A stretch of 64,000 nucleotides of DNA from Puniceibacterium confluentis. GTDB lineage: Bacteria; Pseudomonadota; Alphaproteobacteria; Rhodobacterales; Rhodobacteraceae. Of the stretch, positions 1 to 8,541 are shown in pieces. Both the position numbers and the translations under genes were made by a program. The notes beneath the pieces are model-generated. The model searched no databases. It had not been told where the DNA came from and saw only the letters and a program-made list of their open reading frames with translations. The DNA is taken from the NCBI RefSeq assembly GCF_007923445.1, contig NZ_VOJI01000006.1:62001-126000 (forward strand), read 5' to 3'. How positions within the stretch are numbered: the first letter of the stretch is position 1; each line of letters begins with the position of its first letter.

Positions 1-1
1 C

Positions 2-667
2 GTGCAGAACTTTGTCAGTGGCATCATCCTGCTGATAGAGCGGCCGATCTCGGAGGGAGACTGGATCCAGGTCGGCGATCAGATGGGTTATGTCCGCGAT
101 ATCTCGGTGCGCTCGACCCGGATCGAAACCTTCGACCGTACCGACGTGATTGTGCCCAACGCCAATCTGATTACCGATACGGTGACCAACTTTACCCGCG
201 GCAATTCGCTGGGCCGGATTATCGTTCCCGTGGGCGCGGCATACGGCTCTGACACCCGGCAGGTGGAATCGGTACTGCTGGGGATCGCGCGCGAGCACCC
301 CGAGGTGATGATGAATCCGCCGCCCTACATCTATTTCAAGGGTTTCGGAGAAAATGCGATGGAGTTTGAAATCCGGGCCATTCTCATCGACATCAACAAC
401 ATTCTCGATATCCGGACCGAAATGAACCACCAGATCGCCGAGAGGTTCAAGGCGGCCGGAATCCAGATCCCCTTTGCGCAGCGCGACATCTGGCTGCGCA
501 ACCCCGAAACCCTGCATGACGCGGACGCGCGGAACACCCATCACACGGCGCAGACGGCACCTGTGGCCGGGCACCCCGGGCAGGGCCCCGACGCGGGGCA
601 GCCCGTCGGGCAGGGCGGCGCTGTGGGTTTGTCCGCAAGTGATGTTCCGGATGGTGACGGCCGATGA
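2..667 (+). CDS. MscS-family mechanosensitive channel, C-terminal part (5' end outside window)
   Basis: The reading frame is open from the first base, so the gene begins upstream and only its C-terminal 220 or so residues are visible. The visible protein starts in the conserved pore-lining end and beta domain of small-conductance mechanosensitive channels ([14 protein letters not shown], then [27 protein letters not shown] and VIVPNANLI), and continues into the C-terminal alpha/beta domain up to about residue 165. Family knowledge: such channels sit in the inner membrane and release solutes on hypoosmotic shock. The last 55 residues (rich in Gly, Pro, Ala, Gln) have no family counterpart I recognise and look like a low-complexity tail. 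The gene is convergent with murJ. The N-terminal membrane segments cannot be judged, so the subfamily (MscS or a larger MscK/MscM type) is open. Confidence 0.88.
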   Translation: MQNFVSGIILLIERPISEGDWIQVGDQMGYVRDISVRSTRIETFDRTDVIVPNANLITDTVTNFTRGNSLGRIIVPVGAAYGSDTRQVESVLLGIAREHPEVMMNPPPYIYFKGFGENAMEFEIRAILIDINNILDIRTEMNHQIAERFKAAGIQIPFAQRDIWLRNPETLHDADARNTHHTAQTAPVAGHPGQGPDAGQPVGQGGAVGLSASDVPDGDGR

Positions 668-733
668 TGCGCAGTTGGCAGCGGTGATGTGACCGCCCCG
701 GACCGTGGCGGCGTTGCCGGGACCATCCGAAGT

Positions 734-750
734 GTCCCCCTCGGGGGGAC
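734..750. terminator. hairpin between convergent MscS and murJ genes
   Basis: GTCCCCC and GGGGGAC form a 7-bp perfect stem with a 3-base loop, in the gap between the two convergent genes. There is no run of T, so it is only a possible bidirectional terminator. Confidence 0.35.
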
Positions 751-939
751 TGTTGCTGCGATCATCACATGCGACTGCCCGACGGCTGACATTCCGGCGT
801 GTCTCCGTGGCAGAGGGGCAGCCATGCCACGACGCTGGAGTCACGCGGTGATAATGTCCCGGGATTTGTGCATCACAGCCGAAAGTGGCTCAAACGCCCA
901 CCTGGCGCGGCGCGAAAGCGTGGCAGGTCCGCTTTCCGC

Positions 940-2454
940 TCAACGATGGATCCGGGTCAAAATCGCCCGCAGGGCCAGGATCGCGGCAAGAGCGGCCAGG
1001 GCCCCGCCGAAGAGCGCCAGCGTCATGCCCCATTCCCCGGCCACAAGGGTGCAGGCCTCCAGAAGCCAGTCGCGCCATGCCAACACCATCAGTGTGACAA
1101 TCCCCGACGGGCAGGTCGCGATCAGCACCTCTTGCCACTTCAGGTGGAAGTAGCCGTTTCTGAGACCCGCCGCGAACAGGATGCCGACAAAGACCCAGAG
1201 CCCGGCCGAGGTTGCCAGGGCCAACCCGGGTGCCGCAAACGGTCCGATCAGCACCAGCTTCAGAGCGATGTTCACGACCGTTCCGGCGAGCAGCGCCAGA
1301 AGCGGCGTGCGCAGGTCGCCGCGCCCCTGGAAGCAGGCGACAAGCGCGCGCACGGCAAGCGCAGGCACCAGTCCCAGGGCATAGGCGGCGAGGATGCGCG
1401 ACGACTCCAGCGCCGTGGCCATGTCAAAGGCGCCGCGGGCGAACAGAACGGCCATGATCCATTCGCCGAACAGGATCATCACCATGGTCAGCGGCACCGA
1501 CAGATCAAGGCACAGGCGCAACGCCCGGCTGGCGGCGCTGTGCATTCCCGGGCGATCCTGCACTCCGGCCCGCCGGGCGATGTCGGGCAGCAGCACGGTG
1601 CCCAGGGCGATGCCGATGACGCCGACAGGCAGCTGATAAATCCGGTCAGCGTAATACAGTTGCGACAGGGCTCCGGCAGGCAGAAAGGTCGCCAGTATGG
1701 TATCGGCGAAAACGGCAACCTGCACCGCCCCTGATGTCAGGAGTGCGGGGCCCAGCCGACGCAGGAACAGCCTTGAGTCGGGAGTGAGCGCAGGACTGTG
1801 CAGACGCAGGGGGATCTTCGCCCGGCTCAGTGCGATCAACAGCAGGGCAACCTGTGCGAGGCCTGCCGCCAGCACGCTCCATGCGGCGGCATGCGCCACA
1901 GTCGCAAACATCTGCGCCAGGGCCAGGCCGGCGATCATCACGAGATTGAGCAGGATCGGCGCGGCGGCGGCGGCGGCAAATCGGTCATGGGCGTTCAGCA
2001 GCGCCGAGAGGAAAGCCACCAGAGACATGCACAGCAGATAGGGAAATGTGATGCGGATCAGCTCAAGCGCCAGCGCGCCCGACCCGGCGTCGATGCCAGG
2101 CGCAAGCAGGTCCAGCGTCATTCCCGGCGCTGCCAGGACCAGGCCCAGCAAAAGAAGGTTGGCGCCGACCAGCCACACCAGAACCGTCACCGCGAGACGA
2201 GACGCCGCGTCGACGCCGTCCCGGGCGTGTGTTGCGGCATAGGTCGGCAGGAACGCGGCGTTGAACGCGCCTTCGGCAAAGATTGCGCGAAAATGGTTGG
2301 GCAGGCGAAACGCCAGCATGAAGGCATCCGCCACCGGCCCGGCCCCGAGGATGGCTGCCAGCATCACGTCCCGCACGAACCCCGCGACCCGGCTGGCAAG
2401 CGTCAGTCCCGATATGGTTCCGAGTTTTTTCAGCACCGCGGAACGTCCTGACAC
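940..2454 (-). CDS. murJ: lipid II flippase MurJ (MviN family)
   Basis: MurJ moves the peptidoglycan precursor lipid II across the inner membrane. The protein is almost entirely hydrophobic, with the expected multi-helix pattern of the MOP exporter superfamily. It carries the MviN N-terminal signature (GTISGLTLASRVAGFVRD, then DAFMLAFRLPNHFRAIFAEGAFNAAFLP) and the mid-protein QLPVGVIGIALGTVLLPDIAR stretch. I chose the GTG at 2454 (protein beginning VSGRSAVLKKLG), which gives 504 residues, the usual size. An in-frame ATG at 2544 would add 30 polar residues not typical of the family. It is transcribed alone here, convergent with the MscS gene. Identity is secure; only the start is in doubt. Confidence 0.93.
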   Translation of the reverse strand: MSGRSAVLKKLGTISGLTLASRVAGFVRDVMLAAILGAGPVADAFMLAFRLPNHFRAIFAEGAFNAAFLPTYAATHARDGVDAASRLAVTVLVWLVGANLLLLGLVLAAPGMTLDLLAPGIDAGSGALALELIRITFPYLLCMSLVAFLSALLNAHDRFAAAAAAPILLNLVMIAGLALAQMFATVAHAAAWSVLAAGLAQVALLLIALSRAKIPLRLHSPALTPDSRLFLRRLGPALLTSGAVQVAVFADTILATFLPAGALSQLYYADRIYQLPVGVIGIALGTVLLPDIARRAGVQDRPGMHSAASRALRLCLDLSVPLTMVMILFGEWIMAVLFARGAFDMATALESSRILAAYALGLVPALAVRALVACFQGRGDLRTPLLALLAGTVVNIALKLVLIGPFAAPGLALATSAGLWVFVGILFAAGLRNGYFHLKWQEVLIATCPSGIVTLMVLAWRDWLLEACTLVAGEWGMTLALFGGALAALAAILALRAILTRIHR

Positions 2455-2586
2455 AGTCGCATGGTTTTTCTTCCGTTGAACCGGCGTGATGCGGCGGCTG
2501 CCCCGCAATACCACGGCAACAGGACTGCGCCAGAGGTCGGCCACATGTTCCGGAAGGCGGGCAAAGCAATCTGCCGCAGGCGAATG

Positions 2587-3279
2587 TCAGTTCTGTGGTT
2601 CGACACCCTCCGGCTCTGCAACAACCTGCAGGCCGAGATTGCCGATGGTTGTATCCCGCCCCCGGTCGCTGTTCATCAGCACCGAGTTGACGATATAGAG
2701 GTTCGCGACATCGTAGAATGCGGCGTCCCGGTCCGGCGTGGCCACCCTGATCCGGGCCTGGTCGGCCGTCACGGTTGCGCCTGTCGCGTCGACATACTCG
2801 GACCCCCAGGGGATCAGCGCAAAAAGCGCAGGGTCCGAATTGGCCGCAAGGTTCTGCATGATCGCCAGGATCTGGTCATGGTCCCTGATCCGTTCATCGC
2901 CCAGATAACAGGCGCCCTCGTATCCGCCCACGGCAAGGGCGGTGGCGCCCGCAATGGCAATTGTCACCGGTGCCGTCACGATGGCGGCTGCGGTGCCAAA
3001 GGCGCTACCCGCGCCGCTGGCCAGACCGGCTCCGGCTGCCGAGGCCGAGCCTGCGGCCGAACCGATCATGCTGAGGCCGGTCTTCGGGTTTTCCAGCGTG
3101 TATGCACCGGCCGCGCGGACCCCCGCCCCGGTGGCGCCGACCACGGCGCCCGTGGCCGCGCGCGCAGCGGATCCAACCTTGCCCGCCACGATGCTGGGCC
3201 GGTAATCACAGACGGCGGCTGTGGCGGGCTGCGCCAGCAGGCACAGCAGGGCGGCACGGGTGAGGGCGAGGGGCGACAT
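2587..3279 (-). CDS. small exported protein of unknown function, Ala/Gly-rich
   Basis: A 230-residue protein with a clear Sec signal peptide (MSPLALTRAALLCLLAQPATA, cleavage near residue 21) followed by a Cys-containing start (AVCDYRPS). Residues about 35-115 are unusually rich in Ala, Gly, Ser and Val, with repeated small-residue runs, and could form packed membrane-inserting or glycine-zipper helices. The C-terminal half is mixed and soluble-looking. I chose the ATG at 3279 because a GGAG sits 7-8 bases before it and because it gives the signal peptide; a longer frame to 3324 lacks both. I recognise no named domain. It lies between murJ and the DsrE-like gene on the same strand, with a hairpin just upstream, so it is probably its own transcription unit. 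Confidence 0.75.
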   Translation of the reverse strand: MSPLALTRAALLCLLAQPATAAVCDYRPSIVAGKVGSAARAATGAVVGATGAGVRAAGAYTLENPKTGLSMIGSAAGSASAAGAGLASGAGSAFGTAAAIVTAPVTIAIAGATALAVGGYEGACYLGDERIRDHDQILAIMQNLAANSDPALFALIPWGSEYVDATGATVTADQARIRVATPDRDAAFYDVANLYIVNSVLMNSDRGRDTTIGNLGLQVVAEPEGVEPQN

Positions 3280-3322
3280 GGGGGAATCTCCGGTCAGTGA
3301 CCCAAGCACCCATAGCCGAAGC

Positions 3323-3349
3323 AAGGCCGCCCCGGCAGGGGGCGGCCTT
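3323..3349 (-). terminator. hairpin downstream of the DsrE-like gene
   Basis: AAGGCCGCCCC and its complement GGGGCGGCCTT form an 11-bp stem around a short loop, 30 bases after the stop codon of the leftward DsrE-like gene. It is a strong rho-independent-type stem with a weak T tract. Confidence 0.6.
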
Positions 3350-3378
3350 CACGTTGACGTTTGTGCCGGTTGGTCCGC

Positions 3379-3813
3379 TCAGGGGCGGATATAGGCATAA
3401 CCCTGTTCCTGCAGCTCGATCAGCCGAACCACGCCCGAGGGGGTGATCTTGGCCTCTTCCATCAGCGAAATGTCGTGACCGGCCTTCTTCTGCATGGCGT
3501 CCAGCGTGTTGCCGCAGGCAGAGAAACTGATATTCTCCATCTCCAGGCTCATTGCTGAAATGCGCTGCTCGACCGGGCTCTTGCCGGGGATCAGCATGGT
3601 CAGGCCGGGACCATAGGCCACCATTTCGATCACCACGCTGTCACCGTTCTCGGCGTAGTAGGCGGCCACGTTCTGGGCGTTGTTCAGCGCCATGTTCATG
3701 ACCTGCGGATCATTCTCGTCGACATGGATGGCAACGTGGTGAGTCTGGCCTTCGGCCAGGGCGCCGGTGGCCATGGCTGTGGCGAGTGCGGCTGCGGTGA
3801 TCAGGTGCTTCAT
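3379..3813 (-). CDS. exported DsrE/DsrF-like family protein
   Basis: A 144-residue protein with an N-terminal signal peptide (MKHLITAAALATAMATGALA) and a mature part that fits the DsrE-like fold: HHVAIHVDENDPQVMNMALNNAQN, VVIEMVAYGPGLTML, then ISFSACGNTLDAM with a single Cys in the position usual for these proteins. The family includes cytoplasmic sulfur carriers such as DsrE and TusD, but the secreted branch is poorly characterised and a role in periplasmic sulfur handling is only inference. The start at 3813 is supported by an AGGAG a few bases upstream and by the signal peptide. The gene is monocistronic between two hairpins. Confidence 0.85.
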   Translation of the reverse strand: MKHLITAAALATAMATGALAEGQTHHVAIHVDENDPQVMNMALNNAQNVAAYYAENGDSVVIEMVAYGPGLTMLIPGKSPVEQRISAMSLEMENISFSACGNTLDAMQKKAGHDISLMEEAKITPSGVVRLIELQEQGYAYIRP

Positions 3814-3882
3814 GGTGGGTCTCCTCCCGGTTTATGAGGGGACGTTATCACATATTCGCAGGTGTGCATTTGATTTAATTGT

Positions 3883-3914
3883 GAGGACACAGCGCCGCAC
3901 CGCACTGTGTCCTC
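3883..3914 (-). terminator. perfect 10-bp hairpin downstream of lepA
   Basis: GAGGACACAG at 3883-3892 pairs exactly with CTGTGTCCTC at 3905-3914. It lies 50 bases past the lepA stop and is followed, in the direction of lepA transcription, by an AT-rich run. It probably ends lepA transcription. Confidence 0.6.
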
Positions 3915-3963
3915 GCAGAACCTGAAAAGAGGCTGCAATATCGGCGGAAGGCCAAGGCTGGGG

Positions 3964-5766
3964 TCAGCTGTCCATTTTCAGCGCCGATATGAACGCTTCC
4001 TGCGGGATGTCCACCTTGCCGAACTGACGCATGCGTTTCTTGCCGGCCTTCTGCTTCTCAAGCAGCTTCTTCTTGCGCGAGGCGTCGCCGCCGTAGCACT
4101 TGGCGGTCACGTCCTTGCGCATCGCGGCGAGAGTTTCACGGGCGATGACCTTGCCGCCGATGGCCGCCTGGATCGGGATCTTGAACATGTGCCGCGGGAT
4201 CAGCTCTTTCAGCTTTTCACACATGGCGCGCCCGCGCAGTTCGGCCCGGTCGCGATGGACCATGGTCGACAGCGCGTCGACCGGTTCGTCGTTCACCAGG
4301 ATTTGCATCTTGACCAGGCTGTCCTCGCGATAGCCCTTCATCTGGTAGTCGAACGAGGCATAGCCCTTGGTCACCGACTTCAGCCGGTCATAAAAGTCGA
4401 ACACCACTTCGTTCAGCGGCAGGTCATAGACCACCATGGCGCGGGCGCCGACATAGGTCAGGTCCATCTGCTCGCCGCGCCGGTCCTGGCACAGCTTGAG
4501 CACGTCACCGAGGTAGTCGTCGGGCACCAGGATCGACGCCTTGATGCGCGGCTCTTCTATGTGGTCGATGGTGGACGGGTCGGGCATGTCGGCCGGGTTG
4601 TGCAGCTCGAGTTCCGAGCCGTCCCGCAGGAATATCTTGTAAATCACCGATGGGGCGGTGGTGATCAGGTCGATGTCGTATTCGCGTTCGAGCCGGTCAC
4701 GCACCACTTCGAGGTGCAGCAGGCCCAGAAAGCCGCAGCGGAATCCAAAGCCAAGCGCGGCCGAGGTTTCCATCTCGGAGGTGAAGGAGGCATCGTTGAG
4801 CGACAGTTTCTCGATCGCGTCGCGCATGTCCTCAAAGTCGTTGGCATCGACCGGAAAGAGGCCGCAGAACACCACGGGAATCGACGGCTTGAAGCCGGGC
4901 AGGGGTGTGTCCGTGCCCTTTTTCTCGGTGGTGATGGTGTCGCCGACGCGGGTGTCGCGCACCTGCTTGATCTGCGCGGTGATATAGCCGATCTCGCCGG
5001 GGCCCAGTTCCTTGACCTCGATCATGGCGGGACGGTAGACGCCGATGCGGTCGATGTCATAGGTGCCGCCGGTCTTCATCATCTTGATGCGCTGACCTTT
5101 TTTCAGCACGCCGTCGATGACCCGCACGATGACCACCACCCCGAGGTAGGGGTCGTATTTCGAATCCACCAGCATCGCCTTGAGCGGTTTGTTCGCGTCG
5201 CCCTCTTTCGGGGGTGGCAGGCGTTTGACGATCGCCTCGAGCACGCTGGGGATGCCGACGCCGGTCTTGGCCGAGATCAGGCAGGAGTCCGAGGCGTCGA
5301 TGCCGATCACATCCTCGATCTGTTCCTTGACGCGTTCGACCTCGGCGGCGGGCAGGTCGATCTTGTTCAGGACCGGGACAATCTCGTGATTTGCGTCGAT
5401 GGCGGTATAGACATTGGCCAGTGTCTGCGCCTCGACACCCTGCGTGGCATCGACCACCAGAAGCGAGCCTTCGACGGCACGCATCGAACGCGAGACCTCG
5501 TAGGCGAAGTCGACGTGACCGGGGGTGTCGATCAAGTTGAGAATATAGGTTTCGCCATCCTCGGCCTTGTATTCGATACGGACGGTGTTGGCCTTGATGG
5601 TGATACCGCGCTCGCGCTCGATGTCCATCGAGTCGAGCAGCTGCTCCTTCATCTCCCGTTCGGTGACGGTGTTCGTGGACTGGATCAGCCGATCGGCCAG
5701 GGTGGATTTCCCGTGGTCGATATGGGCGACGATGGAGAAGTTGCGGATGTGCGAGAGCTGGGTCAT
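3964..5766 (-). CDS. lepA: elongation factor 4 (LepA), ribosome back-translocating GTPase
   Basis: A full-length 600-residue LepA. Domain I carries the GTPase motifs: G1 AHIDHGKST, the G2 region with [11 protein letters not shown]3 DTPGHVDF and G4 NKIDLP. These are followed by domain II, the EF-G-like domains, and the LepA-specific C-terminal domain ([17 protein letters not shown]..., [25 protein letters not shown], and a lysine-rich [29 protein letters not shown] end). I placed the start at the ATG at 5766 ([15 protein letters not shown]); a longer frame to 5802 adds 12 atypical residues. LepA binds the ribosome and affects translocation and initiation under stress. The gene appears intact although the insertion-sequence island begins only about 130 bases upstream of it. 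Confidence 0.97.
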   Translation of the reverse strand: MTQLSHIRNFSIVAHIDHGKSTLADRLIQSTNTVTEREMKEQLLDSMDIERERGITIKANTVRIEYKAEDGETYILNLIDTPGHVDFAYEVSRSMRAVEGSLLVVDATQGVEAQTLANVYTAIDANHEIVPVLNKIDLPAAEVERVKEQIEDVIGIDASDSCLISAKTGVGIPSVLEAIVKRLPPPKEGDANKPLKAMLVDSKYDPYLGVVVIVRVIDGVLKKGQRIKMMKTGGTYDIDRIGVYRPAMIEVKELGPGEIGYITAQIKQVRDTRVGDTITTEKKGTDTPLPGFKPSIPVVFCGLFPVDANDFEDMRDAIEKLSLNDASFTSEMETSAALGFGFRCGFLGLLHLEVVRDRLEREYDIDLITTAPSVIYKIFLRDGSELELHNPADMPDPSTIDHIEEPRIKASILVPDDYLGDVLKLCQDRRGEQMDLTYVGARAMVVYDLPLNEVVFDFYDRLKSVTKGYASFDYQMKGYREDSLVKMQILVNDEPVDALSTMVHRDRAELRGRAMCEKLKELIPRHMFKIPIQAAIGGKVIARETLAAMRKDVTAKCYGGDASRKKKLLEKQKAGKKRMRQFGKVDIPQEAFISALKMDS

Positions 5767-6089
5767 GTTCCGGGATATGATGTGGTTTGAGCGACTGGTC
5801 AAGGTGGCTTCATGGCAGACACAAGTCAGGATGAAAGGTCAGGCGCCAAACAGGACGAAAGGTCGGGCATCAAGTTGAAAACCACATTCGATTTTGAACC
5901 TCCCCCTTTGAAGTGGTCCGCCCTTATAGTTGGGAAAGCGCAGGGCCCGAGATGGCCATTAAAAGTCCGAAGCCCGAAGAGAGTGTCGTGCAGTCACGGC
6001 AGGATGTCCGACGTCAGCACCTGTGGGACAGATTTGAGGATTTGAACAACGGAGGGTTTCTGGTTCATCGTGGCTTTCAAGGAGCGAAG

Positions 6090-6434
6090 ATGAACAAGGC
6101 ATCCGGAACATCGAAGGACGCCGCTGACAAGCTGGTCAAGAATATCCGCCGCAAGACCCGGCAGACCTATTCTGCGGAGGAGAAAATCCGCATCGTGTTA
6201 GCTGGCCTGCGCGGTGGGGAAAGCATTCCGGTGCTGTGTCGGCGGGAGGGTATCGCCGAGAGCCTGTATTACAGCTGGTCGAAGGAATTCCTGGAGGCTG
6301 GCAAGCGCAGGCTGTCGGGCGATGCCGCGCGTCAGGCCACTTCGCCTGAAGTGAAGGAGTTGCGCTCGGAAACCTTGGCACTAAAGGAATGCGTAGCCGA
6401 TCTCACCCTGGAAAACCGTCTGCTCAAAAGGCAT
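6090..6434 (+). pseudogene. IS3-family transposase OrfA remnant (element A)
   Basis: The frame from the ATG at 6090 encodes a typical IS3-family OrfA: an N-terminal helix-turn-helix (TYSAEEKIRIVLAGLRGGES, then LCRREGIAESLYYSWSKEFLEAG) and a leucine-rich coiled-coil end (ELRSETLALKECVADLTLENRLLK). The match stops at about 6430, just where the frameshift into OrfB should occur, and the sequence after it belongs to a different element. The left end may be near 5897 (TGAACCTCCCCCTTTGAAG), by position and resemblance to IS3-type ends, but no matching right end exists in the window. It is a truncated, non-functional element lying 130 bases from lepA. Confidence 0.75.
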
Positions 6435-6501
6435 GACCGGGGCTGGGGAGTGCGCTGCTCCCCAAGCTTGGACCGCCGAAAGCTGGAATTTTCCGGCTGC
6501 C

Positions 6502-6596
6502 TTACGATGACGGGCTGGCTGCGCAATCGGGATAATGAATGTCGATCGGCACATTGTATCCAACCGTGCTGTGTGGTCGGTCCTCGTTGTAGTGTC
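6502..6596 (-). pseudogene. 3' stub of a second IS3-family OrfB (element B)
   Basis: On the minus strand this stretch encodes the C-terminal 31 residues of a DDE integrase-type transposase: LRHYNEDRPHSTVGYNVPID, ending at a TAA. The RHYNEDRPHS box is the hallmark of the rve-type OrfB C-terminus. The reading frame is cut at its upstream end exactly where the terminal repeat of element C begins (6597). Upstream coding sequence is not found on the other side of element C, so insertion was accompanied or followed by a deletion. Confidence 0.7.
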
Positions 6597-6635
6597 TGAG
6601 GTGCTCCCCATTCCTTGGACAGGATCTGGCGCTTT

Positions 6636-7543
6636 TTAAGCTCTGATCTGCTCCTGCTGATCGGGTTGCGTTGCTTCGATTTCCAGCGAGTAGACCACCG
6701 CCGGTGGTTGGCCGCCAAGGGCTTTGTGCGGGCGGCGGTGATTGTAGAATTCCATCCATTTCCGGACACCCGCGCGGGCCTGTGACCCGGCCTCTCAGGC
6801 ATGCAGGTAGACGCACTCGTATTTCAGGGTGCGCCACAGGCGCTCGATGAAGATGTTGTTCAGGTAGCGACCCTTGCCATCCATCGAGATGCGGATATCG
6901 GATCGGCGTAGCCGGTCTGTCCATGCAAAGGATGTGAACTGCGATCCTTGGTCGCTGTTCATGATGTCCGGCGGCCCAAACCGATAGATGGCCTCGTTCA
7001 GCGCCTCGCACCGTTGCCCGGCAGGCGATTTGCATCGCAAATCTGCCGAGAGGGGCAGAAGTCCGCGTCCAGCGTGTTCGAGATCCGCCACGACAGAACC
7101 ATCCGGGTATGCCGGTCCATGATCGCCACCAGATAGAGGAATCCGCGGCGCATCGGCAGGTAGGTGATGTCCACGCACCAGACCTGATTTGGCCTGTCCA
7201 CCCGCAGACCGCGCAGCAGATAGGGGTAGGTCCTGTGCCCCTTCGCCGGCTTGCTGGTATTGGGTTTCTGAGAGATCGGCATCAATCCCATCAGGCGCAT
7301 GAGCCGACGGACGCGCTTCTCGTTCACCGCATGGCCCTCGTTGCGCAGGTGCCAGATCATCTGCCGAACACCGAAGAAGGGCGTCTCCAAGAACTGCACA
7401 TCGATCAGCCGCATCAGCGCGAGGTTCTGCTCGGTCTCGCCTTGCGGCGTGTAGTAGAACGATGACCGCGGTATCGACAGAAGCGCGCACCGTTGGCCGA
7501 TCGACAGGTCAGGACGGTCGCGTTCGATCATGGCGCGCCTCAC
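6636..7543 (-). pseudogene. IS3-family transposase OrfB of element C, broken by an insertion and a stop codon
   Basis: Read from 7543 leftwards the frame encodes the N-terminal HTH_21-like part (RCALLSIPRSSFYY) and the DDE catalytic core: the first Asp in VWCVDITYLPM, then PDIMNSDQGSQFTS, and the Glu-bearing NIFIERLWRTLKYE. Two lesions kill it. About 44 extra bases at 7011-7054 shift the frame after the residues TLDADFC, and a TGA at about 6795-6797 replaces the Trp codon expected after YLHA. Past the TGA the frame still encodes the family end (WMEFYNHRRPHKALGGQPPA) and finishes at TAA 6636. The clean preservation of everything else implies recent inactivation. Confidence 0.88.
7011..7054. 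repeat. short palindromic insertion inside the transposase gene
   Basis: About 44 bases interrupt the orfB frame. The core (7019-7048) is a near-perfect palindrome: CGGCAGGCGATTTGC, ATC loop, GCAAATCTGCCG. The insert is flanked by the trinucleotide GCA on both sides (7008-7010 and 7055-7057), consistent with a 3-base target duplication. Its length is not a multiple of three, hence the frameshift. It looks like a small non-coding mobile repeat (MITE- or REP-like), though one copy in one window cannot prove mobility. Confidence 0.6.
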
Positions 7544-7833
7544 TTCCCGCCCCAGGGTTTGAGCTTTCTTTCCAAAAAAGAGTTGGCCACCGCCAGCTCT
7601 CCAATCTTGGCATGCAGGTCCCTGACCTGGTCTTCATCGATGACCGGCGTCTTGCGGCCACCGCGTTCAAAGACACCAGACGCGCCGTCCAGCAGCGCAC
7701 GTTTCCATTGGTTGATCATCGTCGGATGCACGCCGAACCGGCTCGCCAGCTCCGACACGGTCGCCTCGCCTTTCAGCGCCTCAAGCGCCACCTTCGCCTT
7801 GAATTCAGGGGCGTGTTGCTTTCGTTTCGACAT
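7540..7833 (-). CDS. IS3-family transposase OrfA (element C)
   Basis: A complete 97-residue OrfA. The helix-turn-helix is at residues about 8-45 (PEFKAKVALEALKGEATVSE, then LASRFGVHPTMINQWKRALL), followed by a coiled-coil C-terminus (VRDLHAKIGELAVANSFLERKLK). It overlaps the start of orfB by four bases, the arrangement in which a ribosomal frameshift makes the OrfAB transposase. It binds the terminal repeats of the element in working copies. Because orfB is broken, this copy cannot transpose unaided, though OrfA may still be made. Confidence 0.88.
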   Translation of the reverse strand: MSKRKQHAPEFKAKVALEALKGEATVSELASRFGVHPTMINQWKRALLDGASGVFERGGRKTPVIDEDQVRDLHAKIGELAVANSFLERKLKPWGGK

Positions 7834-7914
7834 CTTCGATCTCCTTCGTGGTGAAGATCAACAGACAGCAAATCAGAGCTTACGTCAGTGTCCAGTTTTC
7901 GGGGGGCACCTCAC

Positions 7915-8189
7915 AGATTCATTTTTGTAGCGACCAAAATGGACGCACCATGAGTGGGGTCAGTTACAACCAGTACTCAGGCTTTCAACCGCAATATTCC
8001 GCAGACCAAAACCTAGTGGTTCAGATGCTGGCGAAGGGTGACTCACAGTACAATAACGGTCTGTCTGCGCGCCAAACACTGGGTGCGAACTGGCAGGAAA
8101 AAGTCGCTAAGGGCGTGCCAAACAATTGTATGGATGACCAGAGCAGCTACGCGTTGGGCGGACGCGCACAATTTACTGCAGGTCAATGA
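7915..8189 (+). pseudogene. 3' part of an unrecognised gene cut by element C
   Basis: The frame reads out of the IS end and encodes about 90 residues to a TGA at 8187-8189: polar, Gln/Asn/Tyr-rich sequence such as MSGVSYNQYSGFQPQYSADQ and SARQTLGANWQEKVAKGVPN. I recognise no family. That it is the real end of a gene is supported by a strong terminator starting at the stop codon and by lower GC than the surroundings. The 5' part is missing from the window, removed or displaced when element C inserted. An ATG at 7950 could in principle start a 79-residue product, but no ribosome-binding site is evident. Confidence 0.5.
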
Positions 8190-8222
8190 AGCACGGAACG
8201 TGTGTGCGTAAGTTCCGTGCTT
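8189..8222 (+). terminator. rho-independent terminator of the truncated gene
   Basis: AAGCACGGAAC at 8189-8199 pairs perfectly with GTTCCGTGCTT at 8212-8222 (11 bp). It begins at the stop codon and is followed by a T-rich stretch (CGGTTCTATTATATTTT). This is the best terminator in the window. Confidence 0.78.
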
Positions 8223-8541
8223 CGGTTCTATTATATTTTCCGGTTTTGAAGCCGCTGAAGCTTTCAAACTGAGACAAGGCGGAACTGCACGACCTTGTGG
8301 CTATCAGGCGGCTCAGAATGTGCACTGAGCACCTCCGGCAACTGATGGCGACCAGGGGGGCACCGATTCCCTATTGCCTTTGCACCGGGACCGCGCGGGG
8401 TAGCAAAATTTGCGCGCGGGCAGTTCGGAGGCAAAAAAGCTGAACGCAATCCGCAGCAATCCCAAGCGTTTATTCTATGTGGGGTAAGATGTGGGGTAAG
8501 TGTGGGTTGATTGCCTTTTAGCCAATGAAATCAAAGGCAAG
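8223..8541. other. non-coding junction between the IS island and tRNA-Ser, with a tandem 12-bp repeat
   Basis: I see no gene in these 320 bases. The one notable structure is two back-to-back copies of ATGTGGGGTAAG at 8477-8500, about 40 bases beyond the 3' end of the tRNA. The stretch is the place where an integrating element using the tRNA 3' end as its attachment site would leave an att junction, but no second copy of the tRNA 3' end was noticed in the window. Confidence 0.4.

Larger units (their letters stand above)
6597..7914 (-). mobile_element. IS3-family insertion sequence with both ends present but inactivated (element C)
   Basis: The element is bounded by related terminal inverted repeats: TGAGGTGCTCCCC at 6597 and, on the other strand, TGAGGTGCCCCCC ending at 7914, followed by a shared TGGACA a few bases inward. 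It contains orfA and orfB on the minus strand in the usual IS3 overlap. No direct duplication of the flanking bases is visible (GTC on the left, CAG on the right). OrfB carries two inactivating lesions described separately. The left end sits inside the OrfB of element B and the right end cuts an unrelated gene. Exact terminal bases are uncertain by one or two positions. Confidence 0.85.

Noticed and set aside
799-1734. Plus-strand frame of 311 codons opposite murJ
   Set aside because: Low-complexity Gln/Arg-rich translation antisense to a clear MurJ gene.
3907-5790. A 627-codon open frame on the plus strand across lepA
   Set aside because: It is the antisense shadow of lepA, caused by high-GC third positions. 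Its His/Gly/Val-rich translation matches no family and lepA is fully convincing.
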